The translations under genes were made by a program, and so were the position numbers. Below, piece after piece: positions 32,575 to 42,163 of a DNA stretch of 51,536 bases. Under the pieces are notes generated by a model. That model was not told where the DNA came from and made no database searches. It was given only the letters and a program-made list of their open reading frames with translations. Origin of the DNA: Clostridia bacterium (GTDB taxonomy: Bacteria; Bacillota; Clostridia; Christensenellales; Borkfalkiaceae); assembly GCA_017463425.1 (NCBI GenBank), contig JAFTPE010000004.1, positions 1 to 51,536 of the forward strand, in the 5' to 3' direction. The number at the start of each line of letters is the position of its first letter. Within the stretch, counting starts at the first letter, position 1.

Positions 32575-33329
32575 TTACGAAACGTATTATTCCCTGTTTG
32601 GACGTAAAGGACGGGAAAGTGGTGAAAGGCGTCAATTTTGCAGGACTTCGCGACGTAGCCTCGCCTGTGGATTTGGCGAAATTCTATTCGGACAATGGCG
32701 CGGACGAGTTGGTGTTTTACGACATCACAGCCTCGGCGGAGGGGCGCGCTTTATTTACCGATATTTTACGCGAAACGGCAAGCAGCGTTTTTATTCCGCT
32801 TACGGTTGGCGGCGGCATTCGCACGACGGACGATTTTGAACGGGTGCTGGCTTGTGGGGCGGATAAAGTGAGCGTCAATTCAGGCGCGATTGCGAATCGG
32901 GATTTGATTGGCGAGGCGGCAAAAAAATACGGCGACCAATGCGTCGTTATTTCTGCGGATATCAAGCGTGTAAACGGCGCGTTTCACGTGTTTGCAAAAG
33001 GCGGACGGGAAGATACGGGCATGGAAGCAATCGAATGGATAAAGCGTTGCGTAGGCGAGGGCGCAGGCGAAGTGGTGGTCAATTCTATGGACACCGACGG
33101 GGTAAAAAAGGGCTTTGATATCGAACTTTTGAAATTGGTTTGCAAAGCCGTAGACGTACCCGTAATCGCCTCGGGCGGCGCAGGAAGTCAGGCGGATTTC
33201 GTTACGTTGTTTCAAGAAATCTCAACGATTGACGCAGGGTTGGCGGCGTCCGTGTTCCATTTTGGCGAAATTGCCATTCCCGATTTGAAAAACACGTTAA
33301 AGAAAAATAATATTAACGTACGTTTATAA
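32571..33329 (+). CDS. hisF: Imidazole glycerol phosphate synthase, cyclase subunit
   Basis: A 252-residue TIM-barrel cyclase that uses ammonia from HisH to make imidazole glycerol phosphate and AICAR. Landmarks are [18 protein letters not shown] at residues 5-22 with the catalytic aspartate, [13 protein letters not shown] near residue 80, and [15 protein letters not shown] near residue 168 with the second aspartate. [13 protein letters not shown] near residue 198 binds phosphate. The AICAR by-product feeds purine synthesis, to which guaB and guaA further along belong. Confidence 0.96.
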   Translation: MITKRIIPCLDVKDGKVVKGVNFAGLRDVASPVDLAKFYSDNGADELVFYDITASAEGRALFTDILRETASSVFIPLTVGGGIRTTDDFERVLACGADKVSVNSGAIANRDLIGEAAKKYGDQCVVISADIKRVNGAFHVFAKGGREDTGMEAIEWIKRCVGEGAGEVVVNSMDTDGVKKGFDIELLKLVCKAVDVPVIASGGAGSQADFVTLFQEISTIDAGLAASVFHFGEIAIPDLKNTLKKNNINVRL

Positions 33330-33354
33330 AGGTTTTGATGAAAAGGAGCAAGAT

Positions 33355-34005
33355 ATGATTAAGATAGAAGAATTGAAATTTGACGAAAACGGCTTGATTC
33401 CCGCAATCGTAGTGGATGCAATTAGCAAAGAAACGCTTACGCTTGCCTATATGAACAAAGAGAGTTTGGAGATTACTCTGCGTGAAAAACGCACTTGTTT
33501 TTGGAGCAGAAGTCGTAAGGAATTGTGGAGAAAAGGGGAAACGAGCGGTAACGTGCAACACGTCGTTTCCATAACGGCGGATTGCGATAAGGACGCGTTG
33601 ATAATCAAGGTGGAAAAGGACGGACCTGCATGTCATACGGGCGCAGAGAGTTGTTTTTTCAATACGTTATTTATTAACGAAGAAAAATCGGAATTCAGCC
33701 TGAAAGGATTGTACGAATTGTTGCTTGGCAGAAAGGAAACCCGTCCCGAGGGGTCGTACACCACCTATCTTTTTGAAAAGGGCGTGGATAAAATTTTAAA
33801 GAAAGTCGGGGAAGAATGTACCGAAGTAATTATTGCAGGCAAAGCGGACGATAAAAAGGAAACTGTTTACAAAATTGCCGACCTTGCTTATCACGTTATG
33901 GTGTTGATGGCACAGATGGGCATTACGGTTGAAGAAGTGCAGAGCGAACTTGCTTCTCGCCACGTAATCGATCATAAAGTAAAGCAGGAAAAAATGACGA
34001 AATAA
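33355..34005 (+). CDS. hisIE: Phosphoribosyl-AMP cyclohydrolase / phosphoribosyl-ATP pyrophosphatase
   Basis: A 216-residue fusion for the second and third steps of histidine synthesis. The N-terminal cyclohydrolase domain (about residues 1-105) has [20 protein letters not shown] with the zinc ligands in TADCDKD and CHTGAESC. The C-terminal pyrophosphatase domain (about 115-216) has [27 protein letters not shown] and the helix with EQ-like acidic residues. It is the last gene of the operon, followed by a strong terminator. Confidence 0.95.
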   Translation: MIKIEELKFDENGLIPAIVVDAISKETLTLAYMNKESLEITLREKRTCFWSRSRKELWRKGETSGNVQHVVSITADCDKDALIIKVEKDGPACHTGAESCFFNTLFINEEKSEFSLKGLYELLLGRKETRPEGSYTTYLFEKGVDKILKKVGEECTEVIIAGKADDKKETVYKIADLAYHVMVLMAQMGITVEEVQSELASRHVIDHKVKQEKMTK

Positions 34006-34016
34006 TAAAAAATGAT

Positions 34017-34052
34017 AAAACGCCTTGAACCGTGTGTTCAAGGCGTTTTATC
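34017..34052. terminator. Terminator of the serine-histidine operon
   Basis: A perfect 13-base-pair stem, AAAACGCCTTGAA with its complement, encloses a seven-base loop and is flanked by A and T runs, so it can serve both convergent genes. Confidence 0.92.
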
Positions 34053-34101
34053 ACTAAAAATTTTTATAGATCGAAGAATCAAAGGAACGCAGCAAAAACG
34101 A

Positions 34102-34806
34102 TTAGGATTGTCGTCTTGCCAAAATTTTCCCCGTTTCGGCGTTGATAAGAAAGGCGTGGATATGCGATTCTCTGTCGATAACGCCTACGTAATAATAGGG
34201 GGAATCTTCATAGATCAAACGTATGTAAATTTCTCCTGCAAATCCATATTTATCGGTGAGAGAAGAAAACAGTTCGCTTTCCGCCGTTTGCAAATTTTTT
34301 AATACGGTTTTAGGACTGAGGGTGGCAGAAGTTAAAACAGAAGTTGCGGTTAACGTTATTTTTTCTTCGGAGGATTGGATACGACATTCGATAGAAGAAA
34401 GCTGCGAAACGTCCAACGTACAGGAAAAATAATACTCCGCTTTTACGTTGTCAAAGGACAGTTCACCGCCGTAATCCCGCCCGTTTACCGTAAAGAAAAG
34501 GGAGTATTCTTGATTGCCCGACGGCGCGGTTAAATACACTTCGGTCAGGGTAGAAACCTCTTTTTTGATTCCGTCGGTAACGTAAGGCGTTTCTTTGTTT
34601 ACGGCGTAAATGCGCAAGGAAAAATCGTCTGATTCCGCTAAAAAAATATTGCTACGCAGTTCGGATACGTAATCGAAATAGTTTGTTTTCTTTTTACAGG
34701 CGGCAAAGCTGAAAAACAACGCGAATGACAACAACAAAACGACGGTTTTGAAAAACGTCTTTTTCGGGCGTGAAAAACTTGAAGAAAAGGGTTGAAAAGT
34801 TTTCAT
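34102..34806 (-). CDS. Predicted lipoprotein of unknown function
   Basis: A 234-residue protein with a basic N-terminus, a hydrophobic stretch (residues 20-34) and a lipobox FAAC with the cysteine at residue 37 followed by three lysines, so it should be anchored on the outside of the membrane. The body is rich in beta strands. The last 35 residues (YYYVGVIDRESHIHAFLINAETGKILARRQ) resemble the end of PepSY-type domains, which are often found in peptidase inhibitors. No function can be given. It converges on the histidine operon and is divergent from the next gene. Confidence 0.75.
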   Translation of the reverse strand: MKTFQPFSSSFSRPKKTFFKTVVLLLSFALFFSFAACKKKTNYFDYVSELRSNIFLAESDDFSLRIYAVNKETPYVTDGIKKEVSTLTEVYLTAPSGNQEYSLFFTVNGRDYGGELSFDNVKAEYYFSCTLDVSQLSSIECRIQSSEEKITLTATSVLTSATLSPKTVLKNLQTAESELFSSLTDKYGFAGEIYIRLIYEDSPYYYVGVIDRESHIHAFLINAETGKILARRQS

Positions 34807-34863
34807 AGTTACATTATATTAAAAAAAGGTGTAAAACATACCCAATAAATTTGCTTTATACAG

Positions 34864-34892
34864 TTGATTTTTTGTTTTGAATGTGGTAAAAT
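34864..34892 (+). promoter_or_regulatory. Promoter of the gene at 34922
   Basis: TTGATT at 34864-34869 and TAAAAT at 34887-34892 with a 17-base spacer and an extended TGG. The -10 ends 29 bases before the start codon. Confidence 0.7.
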
Positions 34893-34921
34893 AATATAAA
34901 TATAGTGGGAGGAAAGAAAGT

Positions 34922-35527
34922 ATGACGCTGGACAAAGTGATTGCAAGAGCGGTTTTAAGCACTTTGATTGCGATTTTCACGCTGTTCGCGTTTATGTTTG
35001 CGTCGCTTTGCTTGGTTTACCCTTCCACAATGATGCAAATTACCCAAAATATGGGAATGGACAGCGCAAGTATCAAATACGCCCGTCGCGCGTACGATAG
35101 GACGGGAGATATTTATTATATTGCCAAGGCAACGCATACGGCAATCGCTGTGAAAGATTATAAAAAAATCGTATCTTGCGGCAATCAGTTGATTGCAGAT
35201 GACGAATTTGAATTGTTCTGCGAAGAAAAGGACGTGGAAATGTCCGCGGAGAAAAAGGATTATTCGTACGAACAGCAAGTATACGGCATGATTTGCGTAT
35301 CGGAATATAAGTTGGGAAAAAAGGCGGAGGCGGTTGCGCGCGCTTTTGAATTGTTAAATGGTGAATTTCCGCGTTTAAATGCAGTGGTAGCGTTGTTGTT
35401 TTCGATTGAAAATGACGACGAATGGACGTATGCGGAGATAAAGGGTAAAATGGGGCAAATAGACGTTGAAAACTTGTCGGAAAAAGATAAGGCGTATTTT
35501 GACGAAATATTGGCTTTGATAGGATAA
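34922..35527 (+). CDS. Membrane-anchored protein of unknown function
   Basis: A 201-residue protein with one hydrophobic N-terminal segment (about residues 10-34, LSTLIAIFTLFAFMFASLCLV) and a soluble helical remainder. The pairs of helices with patterns such as YARRAYDRTGDIYYIAKATHTAIAVKDYKKIV and YGMICVSEYKLGKKAEAVARAFELL look like tetratricopeptide-type repeats, which bind other proteins. The family is not recognised. GGGAGG precedes the start, and a hairpin follows the stop. Confidence 0.7.
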   Translation: MTLDKVIARAVLSTLIAIFTLFAFMFASLCLVYPSTMMQITQNMGMDSASIKYARRAYDRTGDIYYIAKATHTAIAVKDYKKIVSCGNQLIADDEFELFCEEKDVEMSAEKKDYSYEQQVYGMICVSEYKLGKKAEAVARAFELLNGEFPRLNAVVALLFSIENDDEWTYAEIKGKMGQIDVENLSEKDKAYFDEILALIG

Positions 35528-35529
35528 GG

Positions 35530-35575
35530 AAATGGATGAGCGTTCTTTTTTGAAAAAAGAGTGCAATCCATTTAC
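35530..35575 (+). terminator. Hairpin between the unknown gene and guaB
   Basis: AAATGGAT pairs with ATCCATTT, and inside it TCTTTTTT pairs with AAAAAAGA, with an unpaired joint between the two stems. It is followed by a T-rich stretch (acgttttattt) and probably ends the upstream transcript. Confidence 0.6.
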
Positions 35576-35600
35576 GTTTTATTTAGAGGAAATCAATTAA

Positions 35601-37082
<1,482 letters not shown>

Positions 37083-37112
37083 GTTGGAAGAAAAGAAAAA
37101 AGAGGATTGTGT

Positions 37113-37712
37113 ATGAATATAGTATGTTTGGATTTGGAAGGCGTATTGGTGCCGGAAATTTGGATTGCGTTCGCTGAGGCGAGTGGGATTCCACAACTGA
37201 AACGCACGACGCGCGACGAACCCGATTATGATAAATTGATGCGTTGGCGATTGGGGATTTTAAAAGAACATAATTTGGGCTTGAACGAAATCAAGGCAAT
37301 CATTGAAAAAATTGACCCGATGCCTGGCGCGAAAGAATTTTTAGACGAGTTGAGAAGTTTGACGCAAGTGATGATTATCAGCGATACGTTTACGCAATTC
37401 GGCGCGCCACTTATGAAAAAATTGGGATATCCCACGTTGCTTTGCAACACGTTGGAAGTGGCTGAAAACGGCGAGATTACGGGCTTTAAAATGCGTATTG
37501 AAAATTCAAAATATACGACGGTGAAGGCGTTGCAGTCGATAGGATATGAAACGATAGCGGCTGGGGACAGTTATAACGATTTGGGTATGATTAGGGCAAG
37601 TAAGGCGGGATTTTTGTTTCGGTCTACGGACAAAATAAAAGCGGACAATCCCGATTTACCTGCGTACGAAACGTACGACGAACTGTTGACGGCTATTAAA
37701 AAAGTTTTATAA
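37113..37712 (+). CDS. thrH: Phosphoserine phosphatase / homoserine phosphotransferase ThrH
   Basis: A 199-residue HAD-family enzyme very like Pseudomonas ThrH, which dephosphorylates phosphoserine and can move the phosphate to homoserine. The N-terminus NIVCLDLEGVLVPEIWIAFAE carries the nucleophile at Asp7; motif II is MIISDTFTQFG near residue 88, the lysine is near residue 130, and motif III is AAGDSYNDLGM near residue 150. ATG at 37113 is preferred to a TTG six bases earlier because AGAGG lies seven bases upstream of it. It lies between guaB and guaA but fits the serA-serC and hom genes of the same window. Confidence 0.92.
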   Translation: MNIVCLDLEGVLVPEIWIAFAEASGIPQLKRTTRDEPDYDKLMRWRLGILKEHNLGLNEIKAIIEKIDPMPGAKEFLDELRSLTQVMIISDTFTQFGAPLMKKLGYPTLLCNTLEVAENGEITGFKMRIENSKYTTVKALQSIGYETIAAGDSYNDLGMIRASKAGFLFRSTDKIKADNPDLPAYETYDELLTAIKKVL

Positions 37713-37733
37713 AGAAAAAAGGAGAAAAAATAA

Positions 37734-38714
37734 ATGGAAAACAATGTACGTCCCGAAACGATGGCTCGTATCAATACAAAAGAACTTGCGGATAAATTTA
37801 TTGCAGAACAAGTAGCGGAAATTTGCGCGCAGGTAGGCAATAAAAAAGTTTTGCTCGCGCTGTCGGGCGGTGTGGATTCGTCGGTAGTTGCGGCGCTTTT
37901 GATTAAGGCGATAGGCAAACAACTGGTTTGCGTACACGTAAATCACGGTTTGTTGCGTAAAGGCGAACCTGAACAAGTGGTGGAAGTATTCCGCAATCAA
38001 ATGGACGCAAACTTGGTTTACGTTGACGCGGTGGATCGGTTCTTGGGGAAACTCAAAGACGTGGAAGAACCCGAAAAGAAACGTAAAATTATCGGCGCAG
38101 AATTTATTCGCGTGTTTGAAGAAGAGGCAAGAAAACAAGAAGGAATCGAATTTTTGGCGCAGGGTACGATTTATCCCGATATTATCGAAAGCGACGGGGT
38201 AAAGGCGCACCATAACGTAGGCGGTTTGCCCGAAGATATGCAATTCGAGCTGGTTGAGCCGTTGAAGTTCTTGTATAAAGACGAAGTTCGTATGGTTGGC
38301 AGCGCGTTGGGATTGCCCGACGGTATGGTATACCGTCAACCGTTCCCCGGTCCTGGGTTGGGGGTACGTTGTCTTGGCGCGATTACGCGCGATAGATTGG
38401 AGGCGGTTCGTGAATCGGACGCTATTTTGCGCGAGGAATTTAAAAATGCGGGCTTAGAAGGAAAAGTTTGGCAGTATTTCACGGCAGTTCCTGATTTTAG
38501 ATCGGTTGGCGTAAAAGACGGAAAGCGCACGTACGCGTATCCCGTCATTATCCGCGCGGTGAATACGGTGGACGCAATGAGCGCAACGATTGAAGAAATT
38601 CCGTACGAATTGTTGAAGAAGATTACGGCGCGTATCACTACGGAAGTGGAAAACGTAAACCGCGTTTTGTACGATTTAACGCCGAAACCTAGCGGAACGA
38701 TTGAGTGGGAATAA
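37734..38714 (+). CDS. guaA: GMP synthase, ATP-pyrophosphatase subunit only
   Basis: A 326-residue protein equal to the synthetase part of GMP synthase, without the N-terminal glutaminase domain of about 200 residues. The PP-loop reads [15 protein letters not shown] with SGGVDS at residues 44-49, XMP-binding parts are [11 protein letters not shown] near residue 142 and [15 protein letters not shown] near residue 201, and the dimerisation domain ends in the usual [14 protein letters not shown]. It turns XMP into GMP with ATP and ammonia. Ammonia must come from a separate GuaAa-type glutaminase encoded elsewhere or be used directly; two-subunit forms are known from archaea. GGAG precedes the start. 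Confidence 0.94.
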   Translation: MENNVRPETMARINTKELADKFIAEQVAEICAQVGNKKVLLALSGGVDSSVVAALLIKAIGKQLVCVHVNHGLLRKGEPEQVVEVFRNQMDANLVYVDAVDRFLGKLKDVEEPEKKRKIIGAEFIRVFEEEARKQEGIEFLAQGTIYPDIIESDGVKAHHNVGGLPEDMQFELVEPLKFLYKDEVRMVGSALGLPDGMVYRQPFPGPGLGVRCLGAITRDRLEAVRESDAILREEFKNAGLEGKVWQYFTAVPDFRSVGVKDGKRTYAYPVIIRAVNTVDAMSATIEEIPYELLKKITARITTEVENVNRVLYDLTPKPSGTIEWE

Positions 38715-38738
38715 AAAAGAATCATAAAGCATGAAAAA

Positions 38739-38882
38739 ATGTTATTGGGGCTTGCAATTATTTTAGTTGCAATAGCAATCGAAGTTTCCGTAGAGGGAAG
38801 TTGGGCTTATGTAACATGGGGCATTGCCGCAATCGGTATGATAATTACAATTTTGGGCTTTATAGATAAAGAAAATAAATAA
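38739..38882 (+). CDS. Small membrane protein of 47 residues
   Basis: A short open frame starting MLLGLAIILVAIAIEVSVEG with two hydrophobic stretches (residues 2-14 and about 25-41) and a charged end DKENK. It lies between guaA and a strong terminator, which suggests it is the last gene of that transcript. No good ribosome binding site is visible, so the call rests on the clean hydropathy pattern and position only. Confidence 0.45.
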   Translation: MLLGLAIILVAIAIEVSVEGSWAYVTWGIAAIGMIITILGFIDKENK

Positions 38883-38886
38883 TCTT

Positions 38887-38929
38887 AAAAAATCGCCTAG
38901 CGTTGACAAAACGTTGGGCGATTTTCATA
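38887..38929 (+). terminator. Terminator after the guaB-thrH-guaA group
   Basis: A stem of at least 14 pairs with two or three G-U wobbles (AATCGCCTAGCGTT with AACGTTGGGCGATT) and a short loop, ending in TTTT. It overlaps the promoter region of the next gene. Confidence 0.85.
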
Positions 38930-38934
38930 TAGTA
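38907..38934 (+). promoter_or_regulatory. SigK-like promoter of the Cys-rich gene
   Basis: CATATAGTA at 38926-38934 fits the mother-cell SigK -10 pattern CATAnnnTA, and AC at 38907-38908 lies 17 bases upstream as in SigK promoters. A TATAAT at 38933-38938 also exists, but no -35 stands at the right distance for the vegetative sigma factor (TTGACA is 24 bases away). Confidence 0.45.
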
Positions 38935-38981
38935 TAATATAAGGCTTTTGTCTTAAATACACAAGAGGTTTTTGAAATACT

Positions 38982-39455
38982 ATGTGGAATATTTGTAATT
39001 CTAACTTTGCGTTTGGACGTTGCGGTGGCTACAGCGGTTGTTCTTCCTCTGCCAATTACGGCTACAATTACGGTTGCAGTAACGGATTGTTTTCGTTGAG
39101 CGGACAGCGCGTATGTCGCGACGCTTGCGGTAATCTTCGTATTCAAAACGGTTGTTGCAATAGTTGCCATTCGTGCAATAGCTGTCATTGTTGCAATTCG
39201 TGTCATTGCGGTTGCAGCTGTTGCGGCTCGAATGGTTCGAACGGCTCGAACAGCGGCACGAGTGGAAACACTACGGGCAACGGAAGCGGTGGATTTACTT
39301 GCGTAACGTTTTGCGGGAATTCGACGAATAGCACGGCGCAAACGACTTCGACGACTTCGGACGTTTGGGATGCGTATTATTCGCGGCAATACGGATTGAA
39401 TTCGAGAAGTGGCAGACGTTCTTGTTGCGGTTGCAATTACGGCTGTACCAATTAA
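38982..39455 (+). CDS. Cys/Gly/Asn-rich protein, candidate spore coat protein
   Basis: A 157-residue low-complexity protein. Residues 1-50 mix aromatic, glycine and cysteine residues (FGRCGGYSGC, NYGYNYGC). Residues 57-82 are almost only cysteine, asparagine, serine, histidine and glycine in a short repeat, CCNSCHSCNSCHCCNSCHCG. Then come a GSNGSNGSN linker, a Thr/Ser-rich stretch and a Cys-rich tail SCCGCNYGC. No enzymatic domain or membrane segment is visible. This composition fits cross-linked spore coat or exosporium proteins and possible metal binding. A GAGG site precedes the start, a SigK-like promoter lies upstream and a terminator directly downstream, so it is a single-gene unit. Confidence 0.72.
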   Translation: MWNICNSNFAFGRCGGYSGCSSSANYGYNYGCSNGLFSLSGQRVCRDACGNLRIQNGCCNSCHSCNSCHCCNSCHCGCSCCGSNGSNGSNSGTSGNTTGNGSGGFTCVTFCGNSTNSTAQTTSTTSDVWDAYYSRQYGLNSRSGRRSCCGCNYGCTN

Positions 39456-39462
39456 CGACAAA

Positions 39463-39492
39463 AAGCGACGGAGAAATCCGTCGCTTCGATTT
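39463..39492 (+). terminator. Terminator of the Cys-rich gene
   Basis: A perfect ten-base-pair stem AAGCGACGGA/TCCGTCGCTT with a GAAA tetraloop, then CGATTTTTAT. It starts eight bases after the stop. Confidence 0.88.
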
Positions 39493-39536
39493 TTATATAC
39501 GGAATGAAATACACGAAAAAAGTACATACTTAAAAA

Positions 39537-40781
39537 ATGGATACGTTGAAAAAAATCTATCGTTTTTTTAAGGAAAAATACGAACTAGTTTCATTAAAAA
39601 AATATACCACGATTGCAGGAACGTTGGTGTTTTTTTTCATTATGTCCATTATGCCTCTTTCCTTTTGGTTGAGTCTATTGATTGGGAAATTGCCGATTGA
39701 TTTGGAACAAGTTTTAGGGCTTTCCGTATTCGAGTCGGTAAAAAATATCTTATTGTACGTTCAAAAGGAGGCGACGAACGCCACGGCAAGCGTTTCTTTC
39801 TTTCTCGTTATTACCACGCTGTATTCTTCTACAAATCTGTTTTATCAAATGCGCCGAAGCGGAGAAATTATCTACGAATTTAAACGGCGTAAACGAGGGG
39901 TTAACGTACGTTTGGGCGCGTTGTTGCTCGTATTTATTGTAATGATAATCGTCGTGTTATTTTTGTTGTTGTTTGCGTTGGGTTCGTTTTTGTTTTCACA
40001 AATTTTCTCAGGCGCTTGGGCGATTGTTGCGGAATACGCTTTGCTTGCGACGGTGTCTTTTTTATTGGTGTTGTTATTAAATACGTACGTCTGCCCATAC
40101 AAAACCTCAATTCGTCGGTTTTTACCCGGTACTGTTTTGACAATTTGTCTTTGGGCGCTTGCCATCGTGGGATTTTCGGTGTATATCCGTTTTGGAAACG
40201 TCCGTCGATTGTACGGCGCGTTGAGCGTGATAATCGTCTTTTTATTGTGGTTGTACGTTTTGACGACTTGTTTTATTATAGGCGTGATTTTCAACAGCGA
40301 ATCCATTACGGAAGAAAGAAAAAAAGAACGAAAAAGAAAACGGGATAAAAATCTTGAACGGGCGCATACTAAACGTATGAAAACCGTAATAAAAAGTTCT
40401 TTGTTGGCAGGCGTACTCACTTTGTTTTTTCTGTTTCCCAATTTAAAAAGCGGAAAATTGACGGATATAACAAAACCCTATCTTGGCGAATATGAATGTA
40501 AGCAAGCGCTCTTGGGCGAAGAGGATTGTTTGAAACGTTTTGACAATATCGTTTTAGAATTAAAGCCGAAAAACGAATACGCGCTTTCGTATAAAGAGGA
40601 CGGCGGAAAAAAACGAACGGTAGAGGGGCAGTACGAATACGACGACGAAAAGGGAATTTTAACGTTGAAATCAGAGAACGGGCAATGTTTTAAACGCTCG
40701 TTTCCCTTGAAAGACGGAATATTATATATCACTTTGCGGATAGGCGAGAAAACGTTGTCAATGCAATTTGAAAAGAAATAA
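39537..40781 (+). CDS. YihY/BrkB-family membrane protein with a C-terminal extension
   Basis: A 414-residue protein. The first 265 residues match the YihY (formerly RNase BN/BrkB) family of integral membrane proteins with about six segments and the usual RRLYGALSVIIVFLLWLYVLT near the end of the domain. A very basic linker follows (EERKKERKRKRDKNLERAHTKR), then another hydrophobic segment near residue 290 and a beta-rich domain of about 100 residues (PYLGEYECKQALLG to the end) that looks like a small lipocalin-type barrel. That extension is unusual for the family. The function is unknown. No clear ribosome site is seen before the ATG. Confidence 0.78.
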   Translation: MDTLKKIYRFFKEKYELVSLKKYTTIAGTLVFFFIMSIMPLSFWLSLLIGKLPIDLEQVLGLSVFESVKNILLYVQKEATNATASVSFFLVITTLYSSTNLFYQMRRSGEIIYEFKRRKRGVNVRLGALLLVFIVMIIVVLFLLLFALGSFLFSQIFSGAWAIVAEYALLATVSFLLVLLLNTYVCPYKTSIRRFLPGTVLTICLWALAIVGFSVYIRFGNVRRLYGALSVIIVFLLWLYVLTTCFIIGVIFNSESITEERKKERKRKRDKNLERAHTKRMKTVIKSSLLAGVLTLFFLFPNLKSGKLTDITKPYLGEYECKQALLGEEDCLKRFDNIVLELKPKNEYALSYKEDGGKKRTVEGQYEYDDEKGILTLKSENGQCFKRSFPLKDGILYITLRIGEKTLSMQFEKK

Positions 40782-40788
40782 AGGTAAA

Positions 40789-40820
40789 GAAAAGTCGGTA
40801 AATCGCCGATTTTTTTCTTT
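40789..40820 (+). terminator. Terminator of the YihY-family gene
   Basis: AAGTCGG pairs with CCGATTT across a short loop and runs into seven T residues. Confidence 0.7.
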
Positions 40821-40857
40821 TTTCGATAAAAAAATAAACAAATGTTCGTAAAAATTG

Positions 40858-40886
40858 TTGCAAAAGAAAAAAAGATATGATACAAT
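40858..40886 (+). promoter_or_regulatory. Promoter of the RecD-like helicase
   Basis: TTGCAA at 40858-40863 and TACAAT at 40881-40886 with a 17-base spacer and an extended TGA. The -10 ends only nine bases before the start codon at 40896. Confidence 0.72.
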
Positions 40887-40895
40887 AGAAACAAG

Positions 40896-42149
40896 ATGAA
40901 AACGGTGTTGACCTCTGATCAGGAGAATGCGAAAAATTTAATAAACGAATGGTTTTTTAATACGGACGATCAGGTGTTCGTGTTGTCAGGATATGCAGGT
41001 ACGGGAAAGACGTTTTTAATCGATTACGTGGTGAGGGAAGTATTAAGGCTGAAAATCGGGACGGAGGCGGTGTTTGTTTCTCCGACGGGCAAAGCCGCGG
41101 CGAATTTGGTGCGAAACGGCACGGTTGCAGGTACGGTGCACAGCTTGATTTACGTGCGCGACGATGAAGAATTTGACGTGGACGAAAATGGGGAAATTAT
41201 CGAACGGAAAGAACTTAGTTTTATCAAACGTCAAAAAATTGACGAAAAAATAAAATTGATTATTATCGACGAAGCGTCTATGATTAACGAAACGGTGCTG
41301 ATAGATTTGCTCAGTTTCAACGTAAAATGCCTTTTTTGCGGCGACGGAGCGCAGTTGCCGCCTGTGAACGGAACTTGCCCGTTGCTCGTCAATCCGCATT
41401 ATACAATGAGAGAAATCGTCAGGCAAGCGGCGGACAATCCCATTATTCAGGTGGCGACGATGGCGCGCGAAGGACAGCCCATTCCCTATGGAAATTACGG
41501 CGATAAAGTTTGCGTGATACGAAAAGATGCGCTGACGAAAGCCGAGCGAAAACGCTTGTTTTTAAAAGCGGACCAAATCCTTTGCGGTAGGAACAAAACG
41601 CGCGTTGCGTTGAATGAGGAAATTCGGGAATATAAAGGAATTGAAAAGGACCAACTCTTGCCCACGGAGGGTGAAAAACTCATTTGTACGCTCAACGATT
41701 GGGAAAAGCCGTTGGATAAGGGAGAACAGTTTTATCTGGTGAACGGCATTATCGGCACGGCAAGGGAAATACAAGAAAGTTTTGACGATTTGGCGTCTAT
41801 GTATTTTCAAGCGGATTTTATGGAGAACGAAGTGAAAGTGCCGTTTGATACGGGGATTTTTACCAATGGAAAATACCGTCATTTGTATGGCGAACGGGCG
41901 ATAACGCTTGCGAACGGCGCGGTGGTACACGAGGGGAATTTTGCGCTTTTACACCAATTTAAAGCGGTGGCGGAAGAACCCATTTGCCGTTTTGAATTTG
42001 CCTATGCCGTAACCTGCCACAAGGCGCAAGGGTCGGAATTTGATTTTGTAATCGTTTTTGACGAATCGTGGGCGTTTGGCGAGGAAAAATCACGTTGGTT
42101 GTATACGGCAATCACGCGCGCGAGAGAAAAATTGTTGATAATACGCTGA
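40896..42149 (+). CDS. ATP-dependent DNA helicase, RecD/Dda-like
   Basis: A 417-residue superfamily 1B helicase. Motif I (Walker A) is GYAGTGKT at residues 32-39, motif Ia lies in VFVSPTGKAA, motif II is LIIIDEASMI near residue 124, motif III GDGAQLPPV, and the C-terminal UvrD_C_2 part reads YAVTCHKAQGSEFDFVIVFDE and WLYTAITRAREKLLI. It has only the helicase core, without the N-terminal extension of RecD2 proteins, and is close in length to phage Dda. It may help in recombination or repair. No Shine-Dalgarno sequence is visible and the promoter nearly touches the ATG. Confidence 0.88.
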   Translation: MKTVLTSDQENAKNLINEWFFNTDDQVFVLSGYAGTGKTFLIDYVVREVLRLKIGTEAVFVSPTGKAAANLVRNGTVAGTVHSLIYVRDDEEFDVDENGEIIERKELSFIKRQKIDEKIKLIIIDEASMINETVLIDLLSFNVKCLFCGDGAQLPPVNGTCPLLVNPHYTMREIVRQAADNPIIQVATMAREGQPIPYGNYGDKVCVIRKDALTKAERKRLFLKADQILCGRNKTRVALNEEIREYKGIEKDQLLPTEGEKLICTLNDWEKPLDKGEQFYLVNGIIGTAREIQESFDDLASMYFQADFMENEVKVPFDTGIFTNGKYRHLYGERAITLANGAVVHEGNFALLHQFKAVAEEPICRFEFAYAVTCHKAQGSEFDFVIVFDESWAFGEEKSRWLYTAITRAREKLLIIR

Positions 42150-42163
42150 AACGGGAGAAAAAT

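Noticed and set aside
38903..38938. Vegetative promoter TTGACA to TATAAT before the Cys-rich gene.
   Set aside because: The spacer is 24 bases, and TTGACA lies in the terminator stem-loop; the SigK-like reading fits better.
39001..39255. Short tandem units in the Cys-rich gene as a possible CRISPR or DNA satellite.
   Set aside because: The repeats are codon-level (Cys-Asn-Ser-Cys-His) inside a reading frame with its own promoter and terminator, and spacing is not that of repeats and spacers.
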